Assembly (NCBI GenBank): GCA_956465555.1
Contig: OY101122.1
Location: 817,001-881,000 of the forward strand
DNA from: Nitzschia sp. pyKryTriq1
Lineage: Eukaryota; Bacillariophyta; Bacillariophyceae; Bacillariales; Bacillariaceae
DNA: 64,000 bases
Direction of reading: 5' to 3'
Numbering within the stretch: position 1 is the stretch's first letter; every line of letters starts with the position of its first letter. Both the position numbers and the translations under genes were made by a program. The notes below the pieces were generated by a model. It saw nothing but the letters and a program-made list of their open reading frames with translations, made no database searches and was not told the DNA's origin. Positions 40,075 through 50,613 of this stretch are shown in pieces.

Positions 40075-41427
40075 ATGGGAAATATGCCAGGAGGAATGGG
40101 TGAGGGCGGCGGCGGCCCTCCCCCCAATGAACGCAAGGATGAAAACGCCGAGGAGGCCAAGAAGAAAAAGAAAAAGCGATTCGAACCCCGCCCCGCCAAT
40201 CGCCAAGGCCGTCGACGACGACGCAAGGGCCCCAGTGGCCTGAACAAGACGCCCACGATTGTACCAACGTCCAAGTGTAAATTGCGCTTACTGAAGCTCG
40301 AACGAGTCAAAGACTACTTGCTGATGGAAGAGGAGTTTATTCGGAATCACGAAGTCTTCAAGCCGCACGAGGAGAGGGATCAGGAAGAACGAGAAAAGCT
40401 AGAAGAACTTCGGGGGTCTCCACTGGGTGTGGGGAATCTGGAAGAGCTGATTGACGACAACCACGCCATTGTGAGCTCCAGTGTCGGACCCGAGTACTAC
40501 GTGAATATTCTGAGTAGTGTCAACCAGGATTTGTTGGATCCCGGGTGCTCCGTCTTGCTGCACAACAAGACCATGAGTGTGGTGGGGATTCTGGCAGACG
40601 ACGCGGATCCCATGGTCAGTGTCATGAAGGTCGAGAAGGCACCGCTCGAAACCTACGCAGACATTGGTGGCTTGGAGGAACAGATCCAGGAGATCAAGGA
40701 GGCGGTGGAACTCCCTCTGCGACACCCGGAACTCTACGAAGATATCGGAATCAAACCGCCGAAAGGAGTCATTTTGTACGGAGAACCAGGTACAGGCAAG
40801 ACCTTGCTGGCCAAGGCTGTCGCGAACCAAACCTCTGCCACCTTTTTGCGCGTGGTGGGATCCGAACTGATTCAAAAGTACCTCGGAGACGGGCCCAAGT
40901 TGGTTCGTGAGCTCTTTCGAGTCGCTGATGATCTCAGTCCGACCATTGTCTTTATTGATGAGATTGATGCGGTGGGTTCCAAGCGTTACGAGTCCTCGAG
41001 TGGTGGAACAAAAGAAATTCAGCGTACGATGTTGGAACTCCTGAATCAACTGGACGGGTTCGATGAACGTGGTGATGTCAAGGTCATCATGGCAACCAAT
41101 CGCATTGAATCGCTCGATCCCGCCTTGATTCGTCCCGGTCGAATCGATCGTAAGATCGAATTCCCCCTTCCGGACACCAAGACGAAGCGCCACATTTTCA
41201 ATATCCATACCAGTCGAATGACCTTGGCAGACGATGTCGATCTGGAAAAGTTTGTCATGGCCAAGGATGAGCTCAGTGGTGCCGATATCAAGGCGGTATG
41301 TACTGAAGCAGGCATGTTGGCGTTACGAGAACGTCGTATGAAGGTATGTCAAGAAGACTTTGTCAAGGCCAAGGAAAAGGCCCTGTATCGCAAAAAGGGA
41401 AACATCCCGGAAGGTCTCTACTTGTAA
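40075..41427 (+). CDS. RPT2: 26S proteasome ATPase subunit RPT2 (PSMC1)
   Basis: Starting at the Met at 40075 the protein has 450 residues (human PSMC1 440). The frame is open 59 codons upstream, but the start here gives [12 protein letters not shown], and Gly2 fits the N-myristoylation site conserved in RPT2. The Pro/Lys-rich lead and KFEPRPANR-like segment are family features. Walker A is GEPGTGKT at 236-243; Walker B is [11 protein letters not shown]; the SRH region reads [20 protein letters not shown]. The C-terminal GLYL tail is RPT2's docking end in the alpha-ring pocket. This is one of six AAA subunits unfolding substrates into the core. Convergent with the transporter downstream. Confidence 0.95.
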   Translation: MGNMPGGMGEGGGGPPPNERKDENAEEAKKKKKKRFEPRPANRQGRRRRRKGPSGLNKTPTIVPTSKCKLRLLKLERVKDYLLMEEEFIRNHEVFKPHEERDQEEREKLEELRGSPLGVGNLEELIDDNHAIVSSSVGPEYYVNILSSVNQDLLDPGCSVLLHNKTMSVVGILADDADPMVSVMKVEKAPLETYADIGGLEEQIQEIKEAVELPLRHPELYEDIGIKPPKGVILYGEPGTGKTLLAKAVANQTSATFLRVVGSELIQKYLGDGPKLVRELFRVADDLSPTIVFIDEIDAVGSKRYESSSGGTKEIQRTMLELLNQLDGFDERGDVKVIMATNRIESLDPALIRPGRIDRKIEFPLPDTKTKRHIFNIHTSRMTLADDVDLEKFVMAKDELSGADIKAVCTEAGMLALRERRMKVCQEDFVKAKEKALYRKKGNIPEGLYL

Positions 41428-41607
41428 ACCACCCACAGGCGAGAAGGAAAGAACAGTTGCAAATACAAAATACTTTAAAAGTAATCTATTGCCCATTGCA
41501 TTCATTCGATGTGGTAGTATTCTCTATTCGTATCAAAGTTGTGAATTGGAGGAATTTCCAGTGTGGCTAGAGTTTGTAGCAGAGGCTTTACTCTAAACTT
41601 GGACAGC

Positions 41608-44600
41608 TTAGACCGCCCAGGGGCCCCAGGTTTGAGATCGTTGGTGGTGGGGTGGAGGATCAGGATCAGGATTGTTATCGGGGGCGGATCCGTTGTTTTC
41701 GCTGGGACTGGAACCGAAGGTGCCGTAAATGCCACGCAATTTGAACATTTGGGGAATACTCAAGGTTCGATTACGGGTGCGAGGGGCGGTCTTTGCCACC
41801 CAATGCAAGAGCTCGGCTCTTTCTTGTCGTAGTTCGTCGTCCGTCAAGGTCAAATCGAATCCCAAGGACGAAACGTTGCGAGTGCGCACATACGGCCCAT
41901 AATTTTCATAGTCTTCGGTTCCTCTTCGGACGCGGACCAACATACCAGCTTCATTGGCTTGCAAGACGGCAGGACTCGTAAAGGATTGCTGGAAAATTTC
42001 GCGTGGGACACCACCTCCACCACCTCGTTCGGAAGCATAGCCGGATCCTACTGACATCATTCCATGCATGATGGTGTGGCTTGGAGACGGTGGAATCTCG
42101 TCATTCTCATCCAAGAAGAGGGCTTCATCGAGTTTTGTCCATTTGGGTAACAAAGTCACGTACTTGTATGTGAAAACGAAATTTAACATGGTACCCACCA
42201 ATAAACAAGTCAACCAATACGAGTACAAGATCACATGAAAGGGGCTTCCAGCTGGATCCGTCGAAAAAGAGTTGAATCCCGATCGGTAGGCTTGAACAGC
42301 ATTAGTGTGCGATAATATTGGGAAGATAAAGGCCATGTGAGCAGGACTGAAGGCTTTCAGCTTGAATTGGGGCCAACGAGCCCACAAACAATGCAGCGAC
42401 GAGGCAAACCCAATCAATGACAGAATCATCATTCCATGTTGGACTGGAATGTAATATTCGCGATGGAGGTCCTTCCAGTACGTTGCAAAGTCAGGATCCG
42501 ATTCGATCAACACTTCGCCGGCTGGTGTCGACTGTGCCATGATGGTCATGGCATACATGGTAATCGATGGCGCAGACAGACTGATGAAACATACGGGAGC
42601 GGATACTTTATGATTGTAGTAGGCTCGATATATACTGTTGGCATCAGGAGACAGAAGACAGCAAATGTGTAAGGGACTATGGAGAGCACAAGCGTCCAGG
42701 AGTTTGCTTAAAAAGGAAACAACTGTACTCACGCAATGGGAAAGGTTGTGAACAAATAAAACATACAGAGCTAGGGGACATTGAAAAAGGAAACGAAAAT
42801 GAGATGACTCAATACGTAGGGAGATGAACCAATTCCAAGTTCCAAGCAGCTAGTACTTACTGCCATGATTGTTAGGCCTGCAATGGGGAAGTATAGCCAT
42901 GTCTTGACAGCTGCATAAGCAATCCCAACAGTATTGGGAAACCATCCAGGGTCGGGCAACTGCCCAAATTTGTAAATGGCAATGTACATGAACCAAAATG
43001 ATAGAAGGATATGAAAGATGGAAGTCAGAACCACGACAACCTCTCCAATCAAGCCTCGACCAGCAGCAACGCAAATCATGGCAATGCAAACGACGCCACA
43101 CGGCGTCATGGTCGTTGGATTGCTCAGTTCATCGGCTACAACCCTCCAAGCAATGATACATTTTGCCAAGAACAGCAGGCAACACGTCAATGCAACAATA
43201 TGGCAAAAGTAATGGAAAGTGAGAACGAAACGGTAGATTGGATTTGAAGTGTCGCATTGAAAACATCCTGGGAACTCTGGGTAGGTACACGACGGGGAGT
43301 TAAAGCGTACGGTGGTACAACTGTCGATATTTTCCTCTGTTTGAAGGATGACGATTCGAAAAGAGCGAAGCATGTGAGTCGTAAACCAAACTTAGGGCAT
43401 GACTTGCGCCCATCCAGTATTTGATAACTCCTTGAACGCACCCATGAACTTGAACCAAATGACTCCCTGTGTAACCCAGCTCAGCCCCACAGCGGCAATG
43501 GTCATTGGCATATTTGCTATGAACACTTCGACGTATGATATAAATTTCCAAAAGGGATCGAGAACGCATGCAGTCATTTTGTCTCCCACAATCTGTAATG
43601 CTTCACCTATTGTCCTGTTTTTTCTTCCGTCATTCCGCTGTTCGAATTCCTCTCGCCATTGCGCCATCAACGCACTTCGCTCTTCCTCCAGATCCTGAAA
43701 ATACATGCGAATGAACTTTTTGTCTTCTGGATTCAGACTACCGTCTTTGCCAAAATTACCACTCGGATCCAGCGAATGCGAATATTCAGTAGATCCCAAG
43801 CTTGAATTGTCGTCTGACCTGCCCGTCACCTTCGAATCCAGATAGTTTCCACTTGTTCGAGAGCTCACGGTCGTTTGTCCTATACTTGTACCCACGCTCG
43901 ATATGGAATACGACATTTGGTCAAACGACTTGTCTTTGTTGGTATACGCCCTGGAAAGCAGTTTCTGCATCAATCGATCTTCTATTGCGGATGTGGGTCG
44001 AGTCGATGGCAGTGGGAAGTCCTCCTCTGTAGGCAATATCCGCTCCGACGACGATGAGTCGGTCGTCAGAGCGCTCACCATAGTTCCGTGCGATCCACCT
44101 CTTTTATGTTGTCGACGAGGTTTTGAACTTCCGCTCCAACTGTCGTCCCCAATCGGTTTTAATTGCCCTCGTCCTGTTGCAAGTCCAGCGGATCCTGAAA
44201 GGGGTGGCTTCTTTTCCGATCCTCTGACCGGTCAGAATATCAATCCGAGTGGATCGAAAATTATTTATCTGAGTACAAATTCGACATCAACATGTCGCAA
44301 TATAAAGTTTTGGAAGACATTCTTGACGTACCTCGCCATTGGATTTCTAGGGCTGCCGCCCAGGTTGTGACCGGCGAGAAACTTGGAACCTCTGGCAGCA
44401 TCAGCCACGGGAGGAGCTTGTCCACCACCACCAACACCAGCAGCAGAGCCATTGAGAAACGCCTGGTTCTTCTCGCGAAATGCCTCTGTTGCGTCTTCCA
44501 TTGTTTGGGCGTTTGCATTCGTGTATGGGTCAGAAATTTCGTTGAAAACATGGTGTGTCAGTTTCACCCCTTCTCCCCAACTCAAAGATTTTTTAGATCC

Positions 44601-44636
44601 AGGTCCATGATTAGTTTTCTGCTGTGCTTTCTCCAT
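41608..44636 (-). CDS. TDT/SLAC1-family anion transporter (five exons)
   Basis: Exons 44636-44332, 44223-43442, 43276-42861, 42770-42733 and 42634-41608 close to 855 codons. Introns are 108, 165, 90 and 98 bases. The fourth exon is only 38 bases. The third acceptor has an alternative nine bases on (43267). Membrane helices begin after about 280 disordered residues: YVEVFIANMPMTIAAVGLSW followed by TQGVIWFKF is the first TDT helix; later LPDPGWFPNTVGIAYAAVKT and AFSPAHMAFIFPILSHTNAV match the TehA/SLAC1 fold, which has ten helices in five pairs. Members pass chloride, nitrate, sulphite or malate. The pore Phe cannot be placed by eye. Long Ser/Thr-rich N- and C-termini suggest phosphorylation control, as in SLAC1 (inference). 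Confidence 0.72.
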
Positions 44637-45294
44637 GATATTATTACTACAGTTAGTGTGCTCGAGAATATATAATAATTAATTGTTCGTTTCTCGGCCG
44701 TCGTCAAGTTCTTATAATTTCTTCCCGCCCGATACGATCGATTTCTGGAGATGGTCTCGTCGCTAGCTTGGTTGGTAGAGGTGCGAATGGCGAAACTGCA
44801 TGTGAAGAAATAAGGAATGGCGACAAGCCTCGGAAAGAATCATCATCATCATCATCATCCATCATCGCGACGATGAAAAGATGAGACAACGAAGCGCCGC
44901 CGCCAGCCACCGTGCAATATGAGCAGCTGCGAGAAGCACGGCAAATAATATTTGTGTGAAGTCCCGGCATTTTCGTCGATTCGCCATACCATCGGACACA
45001 GTACCAGGTACCGGTACGACACGATGTTTCAAGTAGGGAGTTCGATGTCGCAGTTGTTGCAGCCATTAATTATACGGTAGTGCCTATCATTCGCGTGCGA
45101 ATCGCCTGGTGGTGCGCGCGGTCACTTGTAAGGGGCTCAAAGCTCAAAAGCCAAGTTGGGATCGACCAAGTCATACCACGACTGGTATTAAGCAAGACCA
45201 GGATATCTACTACCAGGTACCAGTTACTAAAACAGGATGAAAGTACCTATTCTTCAAGGACTCAACAGTCCTCTCGAGGCTAAGTTGTTGAATC
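44637..45294. other. Spacer upstream of the transporter
   Basis: 658 bases. CAT/ATC microsatellite at about 44846-44866, GTAC cluster at about 45001-45025 (ACCAGGTACCGGTACG) and ACCAGGTACCAGT at 45212. A 120-codon minus-strand frame crosses the GTAC repeats and is not called. Confidence 0.5.
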
Positions 45295-45600
45295 TTGGTT
45301 TCCTCTTCACAGATGTCATTAAAGTTAGCCAAAATAGTCTTGCCTGCTTCTTCGCAGCTCAAGAAGAAGATACATCAAGCGTGCAATTACCACCGTGTAC
45401 GTGAAGCGATCGCCAGCGGATACTTGACCTTTGGGCATATAGACACTAAGCTAAATGTAGCAGACGTGTGTACCAAGCCCTTAAATGGAACAGAGTCCCA
45501 TCGCCTTCTTGACCACTACCTGCTGTTCCGTAAGCCTGACGCCCTTTTACAGGCCACAGGTAAATTGCTCGTGCCGTTAATCCAGGTGTACTGGATACGG
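45295..45600 (+). mobile_element. Ty1/copia RNase H C-terminal fossil
   Basis: The fragment reads CNYHRVREAIASGYLTFGHI, then NVADVCTKPLNGTESHRLLD and HYLLFRK, the standard end of copia RNase H (the Ala-Asp-Val/Leu-x-Thr-Lys-Pro-Leu motif). No other domains or terminal repeats are seen here. A second, separate fossil from the one at 33586. Broken; age not datable from this window. Confidence 0.72.
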
Positions 45601-45674
45601 AAAGGGCAAGCGAGAGCCTTGAGCGAACTGCCACGTATACGTGGAATGGCAGCTGTCGATTCTAGCTTCTTCCT

Positions 45675-46033
45675 TGGGTATGGTTGCCCGTAGTAGCAGT
45701 AGACGCATTTCGAACCATGGGAAGCGTGGACCGCCCAGGCGTCTAGGAGAAATTTTGCGCACGCGGAGAACTGCTGATAGCTCACGAAGACACGGTCCTT
45801 CACAAAAAAGAGCCAATCTTCTCCTTGAAAGCCCCCAGATCGCAAATTATGTCTCCATCGGAGCGATGTTGGATCTCATCGCCAATGGGGAAGTTGCTCT
45901 GCATCTCGGCCAACATTTCTTCAGTGAACCAATCGGTCCCATCCTTGTTGGATAGTCAACGTCTATCGAGAGCTTGTATGTCGTCCCACCTGGGTAATTC
46001 GTCAGGCCAAATGCTCGGTTGATAAGTTGTCAT
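45675..46033 (-). pseudogene. Broken coding remnant of unknown family
   Basis: On the minus strand from 46033, protein-like sequence reads MTTYQPSIWPDELPRWDDIQ, then SNKDGTDWFTEEMLAEMQSN with NFPIGDEIQHRSDGDIICDL, then VSYQQFSACAKFLLDAWAVH. Composition and motif-like runs look coding, but the frame is broken at least twice. I do not recognise it; it may belong to a host gene or to the flanking retroelement. It directly follows the copia fossil on the opposite strand. Confidence 0.4.
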
Positions 46034-46442
46034 GTCGGCTCCAAGGAGAACATGAACGGAGGGGGGAGGGAGGCCGGGGGAGGAACTAAGAAGTGGAGGT
46101 GGGAAAATTTGTATTATTACTTAGGAGGTTGGGGTTCAATTCCCGCCAGTTGAGTCTTTTGGTTTTTTACTATTAGCGCTATCGCGTGGTTTTCATATAC
46201 GTGGTTCTCATTGAATATGTCTCCAGTACAGTACCCGTACAGTACAAGTAAAGGTCTACCGTATCGTACGAGTATGTAAAAAATAAAATGAGATCTCGCG
46301 ATGATTCGCGATGAAATTCCATTGCACTCCACACTACTCCAAGTCTCTCGATCTTCGGTAGTCTACTCTTTCGCGATAGTCAATCTACCATCACAGCACT
46401 ATACTGTAGCTCCCCTGGCCGTGCTCTACAGAGTGGAAAGAC
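46034..46442. other. Spacer upstream of the GT41 gene, with GTAC words
   Basis: 409 bases. Cluster at about 46225-46275 (CAGTACAGTACCCGTACAG, CGTACGAGTATG). A B-box-like GGGTTCAATTCCCGCC at 46135 was examined for a tRNA and rejected. Confidence 0.5.
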
Positions 46443-48983
46443 TTGGAGAATAGCTGGATTTCGGCCCCTTTCCCTTTGAATAGCAATCAGTCACCAGTCA
46501 TGCCCGTTCCTTCCCGCAATGACCTCTGTCGACGTCGTCGTCGTCATCGTTGGAAAGGCTCCTTGCTGGCCCTACCGGCACTGTTGCTGATCTTACTGGT
46601 GTTGATTGCTTTATCTCCGTTGACGACTGTAGATGCCCTAGAAACAGTCTACACGTTGAGCACCGATGGACCGTCGTCGATGACAGAAGGTCAGAAGCTG
46701 TTCACCGAGGGAAACTATGACAAGGCGTCTCTTTACTTTTGGAGAGCCGTCTTGTTCCAAGCCAACCACCCCGATGACTACTCGGTGGAAGACGCCTTTG
46801 GTCGATTCATGCAGTGCTATGCTATTCAAGGCAAGACCGAAGAAGGCTTCGTCTACATTGCCAAGGAATCGATACAGCGCGGTCAGAAGGACATGGCCGC
46901 GAAATATCTCGAACAAGCCCTATCAATGGATCCTATGCATCCCGAAGCGCGGGCGCTCCAGGAAAAACTAGAGGGGAAAACGCCCGAGAAAGGAAGCTTG
47001 AATCATCGTGAGGATCCTAATACGGTGTATAGGAAGAGGGACAACAAATTCCAACCCCGCTTTGGATCCGCCGAAGCGGACGCCCCTCTCGAGGGAAAAT
47101 CGCCGGAAGATTTGTATGAGTACGGGGCGACCTTGTTTAGCCGTCGCAACTACGAGCATTGTGCCGATATTTTCGAACTGAGCTGTCTGCGATCGGAGCT
47201 CACACTCGGACCCGCCTGTAGCAATGCCATTTACTGTCGAATGATGATCATGGATTGGGGTTTCAATGGGACTGGCTTTGAAAGAGACATGGAAAGGCTG
47301 CAGCACATAACCGAACACGAGATGCAAACTTTCCGTCAGGGTGATTTGGAAGACTTTGCCTGGAACCGGGCAGCTTCGGTGCACCCCCATATGATGTTGG
47401 GCTACCCGCTCCCTCCAATCCTCAAACGATACGTGGCGGAATCGGTTGCCTTTATGGACGAAGCCATGGCAAGAGTATCCGATCTCGGTGCGCTGAGTCC
47501 CCTGCCAGATGACATGCCTTATGAACATACATCCCGTCGCAATCAATATATTGCCGAAGCTGCTGAGCCGGGCTACAAGTTGAAAGTTGGCTTTGTCGGT
47601 AGCGGATTCAATTCCAAGGCTGTCCTGTATCTCTCGCAAGATATCTTTCGATTTTATGATCGTTCGAAAATTGAAATGCACATTTTCAGTTTGGGACCAG
47701 CAGACAATGGAGGGTTTATTGAGGTAGGTATGCGGGGCGTCGATTGGCGGAAACGCGTGGCGGGGCATGTTGATCACTTTCATGACATCGAAACATTGAA
47801 AGGGAGTCACATCGATATGGCGCGGTACATCCACGAGCGAGGCATCCACATCTTGATTGAATGGGACGGCTACGCCCGACAAGGAGAACGCGCCCAAGGA
47901 CTAATGGCACTTCGTCCCGCTCCGGTCCAAATTCTGCATCAAGAGTATTTGGGGACCAGCGGGGCCAAATATGTGGACTATATCTTCACCGACAAGGTCA
48001 CTTCTCCACCGGAATCCAAGCATTTGTACACGGAAAAATTCATTTATCTTCCAAATCATTTCTTCAGTAAAGGGCATGCGGTACAAGCGGAAGTCGTCCC
48101 TCCAAGACATGACTACACACCACGCAAAGTTCCTTATGAACTTGGTCACGGATCGCCCCAAGAGAATCGATGCATGGCGTCAGGCATTGCCAAGCCGACT
48201 TTTGTGTTTTGCAATTTCAATAAATTTCTCAAAAACAACCCCGAAACAATGCGAAGCTGGATTCGGATCCTAAAGGAAGTGCCTGGGTCAATCCTCTGTT
48301 TGCTAGAAAATCCACAAACTGGACTCGCCTACTTGAAACGCTTTGTCCATGAGGCTGCTGGAGAACCTGCGCCAATGTTTAGAGATCCCTCGACAGGGGA
48401 AGAACAACCCGACTTTAAACCGAAGGATGGAGAAAAGATCAACAATCGAATCTACTTTTTGCCGTGGGAACGGAATCCGTTTGATCATCAACAACGGAAT
48501 CATGATTTCTGCAATCTCATGCTAGACTCACATCCATACAATGGACACACTGTGGCGCAAGATGCGCTCTACGGGGGAGTTCCGATTGTGACGCGAAGTG
48601 ATGGAGAAGATATGAGCTCGCGAGTGACAACATCGGCGAATATCGTCTTGGGATTGGAAGAACTCAATGCCTATGAGGGACCGCGACAATACGAGAATAT
48701 CGCCATCCGGTTGGGCAACAACGAAACCGAATACAAGGACATACGTCAACGACTCGTAGAGACGGCACTGCAGAGAAATCCTATGCATCCATACTGGGAC
48801 GCTGCACGATACGTCAAGAATTTGGAATCGGGATTGTTTCAAGCGTGGGATCGCTTCTTGTCAGGGTTGGAACCAGAAGAAATCACGGTTGTAGAATCCG
48901 AGCACACGGCACAAGGGACTTATGACGAATTCTTGGAACAACGTCCATCAGATCCCAAGCAAGACTCTCATGATGAACTCTAA
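46443..48983 (+). CDS. Membrane-anchored GT41 glycosyltransferase (OGT/SPINDLY-like)
   Basis: Single exon, 846 residues (or 827 from the Met at 46500). Residues about 29-60 are a run of Arg then a strong hydrophobic helix (LLALPALLLILLVLIALSPL), a signal anchor. Two to three TPR-like pairs follow (about 75-185). The C-terminal catalytic region has the GT41 landmarks: HILIEWDGYARQGERAQGLM, then ALRPAPVQILHQEYLGTSGA, CNFNKFLKNNPETMRSW and the UDP-binding NGHTVAQDALYGGVPIVT (Asn about 700). Family members add O-GlcNAc or O-fucose to Ser/Thr. Cytosolic OGT is usual; the anchor predicts a lumenal, type II enzyme here. The short TPR tract also differs from OGT. Convergent with GT47. Confidence 0.85.
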   Translation: MENSWISAPFPLNSNQSPVMPVPSRNDLCRRRRRHRWKGSLLALPALLLILLVLIALSPLTTVDALETVYTLSTDGPSSMTEGQKLFTEGNYDKASLYFWRAVLFQANHPDDYSVEDAFGRFMQCYAIQGKTEEGFVYIAKESIQRGQKDMAAKYLEQALSMDPMHPEARALQEKLEGKTPEKGSLNHREDPNTVYRKRDNKFQPRFGSAEADAPLEGKSPEDLYEYGATLFSRRNYEHCADIFELSCLRSELTLGPACSNAIYCRMMIMDWGFNGTGFERDMERLQHITEHEMQTFRQGDLEDFAWNRAASVHPHMMLGYPLPPILKRYVAESVAFMDEAMARVSDLGALSPLPDDMPYEHTSRRNQYIAEAAEPGYKLKVGFVGSGFNSKAVLYLSQDIFRFYDRSKIEMHIFSLGPADNGGFIEVGMRGVDWRKRVAGHVDHFHDIETLKGSHIDMARYIHERGIHILIEWDGYARQGERAQGLMALRPAPVQILHQEYLGTSGAKYVDYIFTDKVTSPPESKHLYTEKFIYLPNHFFSKGHAVQAEVVPPRHDYTPRKVPYELGHGSPQENRCMASGIAKPTFVFCNFNKFLKNNPETMRSWIRILKEVPGSILCLLENPQTGLAYLKRFVHEAAGEPAPMFRDPSTGEEQPDFKPKDGEKINNRIYFLPWERNPFDHQQRNHDFCNLMLDSHPYNGHTVAQDALYGGVPIVTRSDGEDMSSRVTTSANIVLGLEELNAYEGPRQYENIAIRLGNNETEYKDIRQRLVETALQRNPMHPYWDAARYVKNLESGLFQAWDRFLSGLEPEEITVVESEHTAQGTYDEFLEQRPSDPKQDSHDEL

Positions 48984-49123
48984 TAATCTTCCTTCTCGTA
49001 GAGATGGTGTTTTATGGAGAGTAATAGCGGCAGGTGGGTCTACTCTAGTAGATAGTAGCATTGCCCCCCGCAGCCTAGTTAGAGGATCGCGGAAGCACAA
49101 ATCAATTAAGCAATAGCGGCTGG

Positions 49124-50329
49124 TCAAAAAAATTTACTCGGAGGTTGCAAAGACAGCCGTGTTGCAAGTTCAGCCATGTGCGCATCGAATTGATAGATTT
49201 GTCGATGGTCAAAAATATGCATATAATCTTCGATGAGGCGCCTCTTCTCTTTGTACTCCGATGCGGGACGAGACAAGATATTCTTCAGCGAGGCAACAAA
49301 GGATGTTCGAGTTGATACATCGACCAAATATGTCAGATTCTCCCATGGCACAACGCGTGGCAAAATCTCATATTGGGTTCGATTCTCAAAGAGGGGAATG
49401 GTTCGCGACAAGACCAAATCCATGACACGGTTGGAGCCCCAGGTGTCGCCACGTGCATGGAAGCCATACTTTGCTTTCGCTATGGCCGGGCATTGATCCC
49501 CCTTTCCACAGTGGGAGACAGAAAAATTCCCTTCTCGTAGCCACCTGCAAATATTCCCACGCGAAGCAAACTTTTTATTTGAAGGTTTTAGTGTTGCAAC
49601 CAGGGCAAAGTCGTATGTCCTTTCATCATCTGGAGACGAGTTGCAGGGACGTCCCACATACCAACCAGGTTTCGCCGAAACATTTTTGTTGGTTGGGACC
49701 GGATAGTAACCTTCAAAGTTGATGAAGTTACACTGGTAAAGATTTCGCGCCTCTTCACGAGTGATGCTTGGAGGGAACTGCCAGTGACTGTCAACGACAA
49801 CATGGTCCTTTCCTTGGGATCGCTGAAAGTATTCCGACAAGCCCAAATGTTTACTCGTAAATGCGAAGGCTTCGGTAACTCTTTCCAATCCATTTCCATG
49901 AAAGCATTCCGTCCATGTCGAGTTTAGATGGACGCATATATTTCTTGCTGCTGCAGCGCCCAGTAAGACAGGCACAAAGAAAAGCTTTGCCTTGGAGGGG
50001 TCCTTTGTGCGCATCGGGTGCCGAAGGGAAGCGCGATACAGCCAGAAATCCTCCGAATGCTTATAATTCGGATAACGATAAGTTTGACTCCCCCAGGAAA
50101 AGTTCTTCCCCCAATTGAGTGCAGTACTATCTTCATAGACATAGTAGGGAACCTTAAGGAAAATTGGTGTGCTGAGATTCATAGACGGCACTGGTATCTC
50201 CTCCTTCGTCTGATGTTGAAAGAAGTCATACGCCCGGCCAATGCCGAGGAAATCTTGTGTCAAATTGATGATTGTCAAAACCGCCACGGCCCCCAACGCG
50301 GTAAGAAATATCCCTGCGCTCCTTCTCAT
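49124..50329 (-). CDS. Exostosin-type GT47 glycosyltransferase
   Basis: Single exon, 401 residues. Signal anchor at residues 5-30 (GIFLTALGAVAVLTIINL). The exostosin domain is shown by PYYVYEDSTALNWGK, then FWLYRASLRHPMRTKDPSKA with KLFFVPVLLG, VVVDSHWQFPPSI, and the C-terminal YGFHARGDTWGSNRVMDLVL followed by IPLFENRTQYEILPRVVPW. GT47 members build heparan-type chains in animals and xyloglucan, pectin or xylan in plants; in diatoms the acceptor is unknown. Several Asn-x-Ser/Thr sites are in the lumenal part. A copy of its last 23 codons lies at 52636-52703. Confidence 0.85.
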   Translation of the reverse strand: MRRSAGIFLTALGAVAVLTIINLTQDFLGIGRAYDFFQHQTKEEIPVPSMNLSTPIFLKVPYYVYEDSTALNWGKNFSWGSQTYRYPNYKHSEDFWLYRASLRHPMRTKDPSKAKLFFVPVLLGAAAARNICVHLNSTWTECFHGNGLERVTEAFAFTSKHLGLSEYFQRSQGKDHVVVDSHWQFPPSITREEARNLYQCNFINFEGYYPVPTNKNVSAKPGWYVGRPCNSSPDDERTYDFALVATLKPSNKKFASRGNICRWLREGNFSVSHCGKGDQCPAIAKAKYGFHARGDTWGSNRVMDLVLSRTIPLFENRTQYEILPRVVPWENLTYLVDVSTRTSFVASLKNILSRPASEYKEKRRLIEDYMHIFDHRQIYQFDAHMAELATRLSLQPPSKFF

Positions 50330-50613
50330 GGCAGTCCACTGCTAAATGGGGATGAATAGGCTGGCTTTTGCTTCTTTGACGATGATGGAGCCGCAGTGGT
50401 CTTGCACCCCAAGGCCGCTGAGCCCTGAGCAACGCCAATTGGCAACGCCACGAGAGAAAAAACGCCCCCCCCCCCCCGCGTTGCTTATTTGTCCCTGCCC
50501 CCGCCGGGATGATGATTCTTCACTTTACCACAGTACTCGTACCGGTACGAGTACTGTGCGAATTGATGCCATCGGATTGGCGACTCAAGTATGGATACTG
50601 TACCTGGTACCAC

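Noticed and set aside
44704-45066. 120-codon minus-strand frame upstream of the transporter
   Set aside because: It reads straight through the GTAC repeat and a CAT microsatellite and has no protein features.
46105-46160. tRNA gene suggested by a GGGTTCAATTCCCGCC box-B-like word
   Set aside because: The T-stem pairs poorly, no A box or acceptor stem is found at the right distance, and the flanks are low-complexity.
49381-49395. GGTTCGATTCTC word as a box B
   Set aside because: It lies inside the GT47 coding sequence.
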